Of a stretch of DNA of 7,590 bases, positions 6,578-7,590 are shown in pieces. Source of the DNA: Syntrophaceae bacterium (GTDB lineage Bacteria > Desulfobacterota > Syntrophorhabdia > Syntrophorhabdales > WCHB1-27); the NCBI GenBank assembly GCA_003165115.1, contig PLSJ01000381.1:1-7590 (forward strand), written 5' to 3'. Position numbers and translations under genes: made by a program. The notes beneath the pieces were generated by a model. The model did not search any database. It worked only from the letters and a program-made list of their open reading frames with translations, and had not been told where the DNA came from. The first letter of the stretch is position 1. Each line of letters starts with the position of its first letter.

Positions 6578-6868
6578 CTACCCAATGATTACCTCGTAAA
6601 ACTGGCGAGTAGGGCTGCCGTCGAACAGGGGTCCCACGCGTTTACCGGCCTCGGCGTGGGCAGGACTGTTCTGCATGGCCATGAAGGTTTCTTGGCTCTC
6701 GTGCTCCACGATAGCGGCATAATTGCCGCCATCCACGGGCTTCAAAAGGCGCCGGCCGATAAGACCCTTGTAGTTTGCAAACTCCTTTTTTGTCCAGGCA
6801 AACCACTCCCTGAACTCCGCGTCCTTGCCTTCCTTGATGGGTGGAAAATTGATAATGACAGCAAACAT
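6578..6868 (-). CDS. ABM-domain (dimeric alpha/beta barrel) protein, monooxygenase-like
   Basis: This 96-residue cytoplasmic protein looks like a single ferredoxin-like ABM or dimeric alpha/beta barrel domain. Strand 1 is MFAVIINFPPI (1-11). Helix 1 is KDAEFREWFAWTKKEFANYKG (15-35). Strands 2 and 3 lie around GRRLLKPV and NYAAIVEHES (38-58). Helix 2 is QETFMAMQNSPAHAEAGKRV (59-78). The final strand is RQFYEVIIG (88-96). The phrase 'IVEHES.ETF.A...S..H' is characteristic of quinol or antibiotic-biosynthesis monooxygenase-like proteins. Such domains act as cofactor-free oxygenases, heme-degrading enzymes or binding proteins, and the substrate cannot be told here. The ATG at 6868 is strongly supported by AAGGAGGT at 6876-6883, 7 bases away. 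A longer frame to 6928 would run into a hairpin and is rejected. The ribosome site touches that hairpin, so translation may be controlled. Confidence 0.85.
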   Translation of the reverse strand: MFAVIINFPPIKEGKDAEFREWFAWTKKEFANYKGLIGRRLLKPVDGGNYAAIVEHESQETFMAMQNSPAHAEAGKRVGPLFDGSPTRQFYEVIIG

Positions 6869-6881
6869 GTCATCTACCTCC

Positions 6882-6928
6882 TTGGCGTGTGGGCGGCCTT
6901 GTAGTGGCCAAGGGCGCCCACACGCCAA
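6882..6928 (-). promoter_or_regulatory. Long hairpin abutting the ABM gene ribosome binding site
   Basis: Bases 6882-6895 pair perfectly with 6915-6928 (14 bp). After one G/G mismatch, 6897-6901 pairs with 6909-6913 (5 bp), leaving a 7-base loop. In the ABM mRNA the 3' arm ends in CGCCAA, and its last two A residues are the first two of the AAGGAGG ribosome site (6877-6883). The hairpin therefore lies directly against the Shine-Dalgarno sequence. There is no downstream T run, so a 5'-UTR regulatory or mRNA-stabilising element is more likely than a terminator. A protein operator is another possibility. Confidence 0.6.
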
Positions 6929-6983
6929 AACTGAGCTTATGGCCGGAAAGCCGCTATTATCGACTCGTGCGAGAAGGAAAGGT

Positions 6984-7151
6984 TCATCGGAGATTTTCCT
7001 CTATTCTTTTGGCTTCCTTGAGTTTCGACACAAGGACTCTCATGGTCGCACTATACCGAGCATCCGAGAACTTGCGTTCCAGGTATGCCTCATTGACCGC
7101 GATCAGATCATCCGAGACTTTGACGATGGTTTGAAGACGCTCTGTGGTCAC
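6984..7151 (-). CDS. Small helical hypothetical protein, 55 residues
   Basis: The frame begins with GTG at 7151, preceded by GGGAGG at 7156-7161 (4 bases away), and ends with TGA at 6984-6986. The product begins MTTERLQTIVKVSDDLIAVN and ends in EAKRIEENLR. It is charged, has no membrane span, no cysteine and no glycine or proline, so it is very likely one long or two paired amphipathic helices. I do not recognise a family. The lack of helix breakers, the good ribosome site and its place in a same-strand series of small genes support it as real. It lies 60 bases after the 29-residue membrane peptide gene. An open frame on the opposite strand covers the same bases but lacks comparable support. 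Confidence 0.65.
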   Translation of the reverse strand: MTTERLQTIVKVSDDLIAVNEAYLERKFSDARYSATMRVLVSKLKEAKRIEENLR

Positions 7152-7211
7152 CTTTCCTCCCGCATTTTTTCATAACCGCATCTTGGACCGCCCCTGATCA
7201 TCGGCAGAAGC

Positions 7212-7301
7212 CTACCCTCGTCTCCTCCAATAGTAACCGCCGCCTCCGCCGAACACGAGGAACAACACGATGATGAGAATGATAAGCGTTGTAGTGCTCA
7301 T
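7212..7301 (-). CDS. 29-residue single-span membrane peptide with GGGGGYYW motif
   Basis: A very short gene runs from ATG 7301 to TAG 7212. It has an excellent ribosome site (GGAGGAG, 7308-7314) 6 bases upstream. The product has a short polar N-terminus (MSTTT), one hydrophobic span at residues 6-17 (LIILIIVLFLVF), five consecutive glycines at 18-22, then YYW (23-25) and a basic end RRRG (26-29). The positive C-terminus suggests that end stays in the cytoplasm. Tiny proteins of this design, a hydrophobic helix followed by poly-Gly, Tyr-Tyr and a basic tail, recur in proteobacteria, often near stress genes, and are generally listed as hypothetical. It is in the same direction as and 36 bases from the CsbD-like gene upstream. 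Its function is unknown; it is most likely an inner-membrane peptide. Confidence 0.75.
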   Translation of the reverse strand: MSTTTLIILIIVLFLVFGGGGGYYWRRRG

Positions 7302-7337
7302 GGTAATCTCCTCCCTTTACTTTGTTGAACATCTTCA

Positions 7338-7478
7338 TCAGTTTCGGAATCTTGCATTGACCGCATGCTTCGCATCCCTCACAGCGCCTTCGACTTGGCT
7401 TTGCGTCCGTCCCTCCCGCTTGAGACTTTTGTTGCCGGTCAGGTCGCGTACGGCTTGCTTGATCGTGTCTTTGGTCAT
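7338..7478 (-). CDS. Short CsbD-like protein
   Basis: The 46-residue product from ATG 7478 to TGA 7338 has the look of the CsbD general-stress family. TKDTIKQAVRDLTGNKSLKREG (2-23) matches the family pattern of an amphipathic helix, then TG..xLK.EG, and QSQVEGAVRDAKHAV (26-40) matches the second helix. CsbD proteins are small, hydrophilic and stress-induced, with no known enzymatic role. The length is a little below the usual 55-70 residues. The ribosome site before the ATG is poor (GCGAG). An in-frame GTG at 7517 would add 13 residues but also lacks a good site. GGGGAGG lies between them, with no usual start codon at the right distance, so the start is uncertain. It may be a diverged paralogue of the CsbD-like gene 54 bases upstream on the same strand. 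Confidence 0.65.
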   Translation of the reverse strand: MTKDTIKQAVRDLTGNKSLKREGRTQSQVEGAVRDAKHAVNARFRN

Positions 7479-7532
7479 GTCAATGATCTCGCCTGTTGTT
7501 TGCCTCCCCTGGTGCACGATACGCTGCGCTCA

Positions 7533-7590
7533 CTACTTCCCCAGGACCTTCTTGACCTGACCGACCTTTTCCTGCACTTTGCCGGCTATC
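7533..7590 (-). CDS. CsbD-like protein, C-terminal end only
   Basis: Only the last 18 codons are inside the window, ending with TAG at 7533-7535. The residues IAGKVQEKVGQVKKVLGK are typical of the C-terminal helix of CsbD-family stress proteins, where GK.Q...G..K repeats occur. The rest of the gene lies beyond the right edge, so neither length nor start can be judged. It would be the first visible gene of the minus-strand series. Confidence 0.6.
   Translation of the reverse strand, partial: IAGKVQEKVGQVKKVLGK

Noticed and set aside
6825..7175. A 116-codon plus-strand frame covering the ABM start, the hairpin and the 55-residue gene
   Set aside because: It crosses a perfect inverted repeat, runs antisense to better-supported frames and has no recognisable domain.
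7478..7483. A perfect TTGACA on the minus strand near the CsbD-like start
   Set aside because: The hexamer 17 bases downstream is AAGCAA, nothing like a -10 box, and the site overlaps the proposed start codon.

Overview
The window reads as part of the chromosome of a GC-rich anaerobic bacterium. The genes point to [FeFe]-hydrogenase maturation, an oxygen-sensitive hydrogen metabolism, together with a rubredoxin. A syntrophic or sulfate-reducer-like deltaproteobacterial lineage would fit, but that is inference: no rRNA or other phylogenetic marker is present. Hand counts of 60-base blocks give about 65% GC in hydF (601-660) but 45-47% in the small gene at 5422-5748.

Plus strand, 1-5330. The window opens inside hydF, the GTPase and scaffold of H-cluster assembly, whose N-terminal P-loop lies outside. 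A two-CBS-domain protein follows, with its own likely promoter. Next come hydE and hydG, the two radical-SAM maturases, 12 bases apart. HydG makes the CO/CN-bearing iron synthon from tyrosine, HydE acts in building the dithiomethylamine-bridged diiron unit, and HydF carries the precursor to the hydrogenase. After hydG lies a symmetric AT-rich palindrome that combines a promoter-like box with a 14-bp hairpin. It precedes a 53-residue rubredoxin and then purC (SAICAR synthetase, purine synthesis). No hydrogenase structural gene is in the window.

Minus strand, 7590-5422. A convergent run of small genes ends facing purC. In transcription order it holds the C-terminal end of a CsbD-like protein, a second short CsbD-like protein, a 29-residue single-span membrane peptide with a GGGGGYYW motif, a 55-residue helical protein with a GTG start, an ABM-type (dimeric alpha/beta barrel) protein, a secreted helical protein or lipoprotein of 211 residues, and an unrecognised 108-residue protein with three cysteines and lower GC. 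Most have strong Shine-Dalgarno sequences, which decided the starts. The set resembles general-stress or envelope accessory genes. A 47-base hairpin abuts the ribosome binding site of the ABM gene.

No tRNA, rRNA, CRISPR array, insertion sequence or attachment site was seen. No gap between called genes exceeds 140 bases. I found no strong evidence for a wholly new system. The most unusual items are the CBS gene inside the maturase cluster, the palindrome before the rubredoxin, the hairpin before the ABM gene, and the run of very small stress-type genes.
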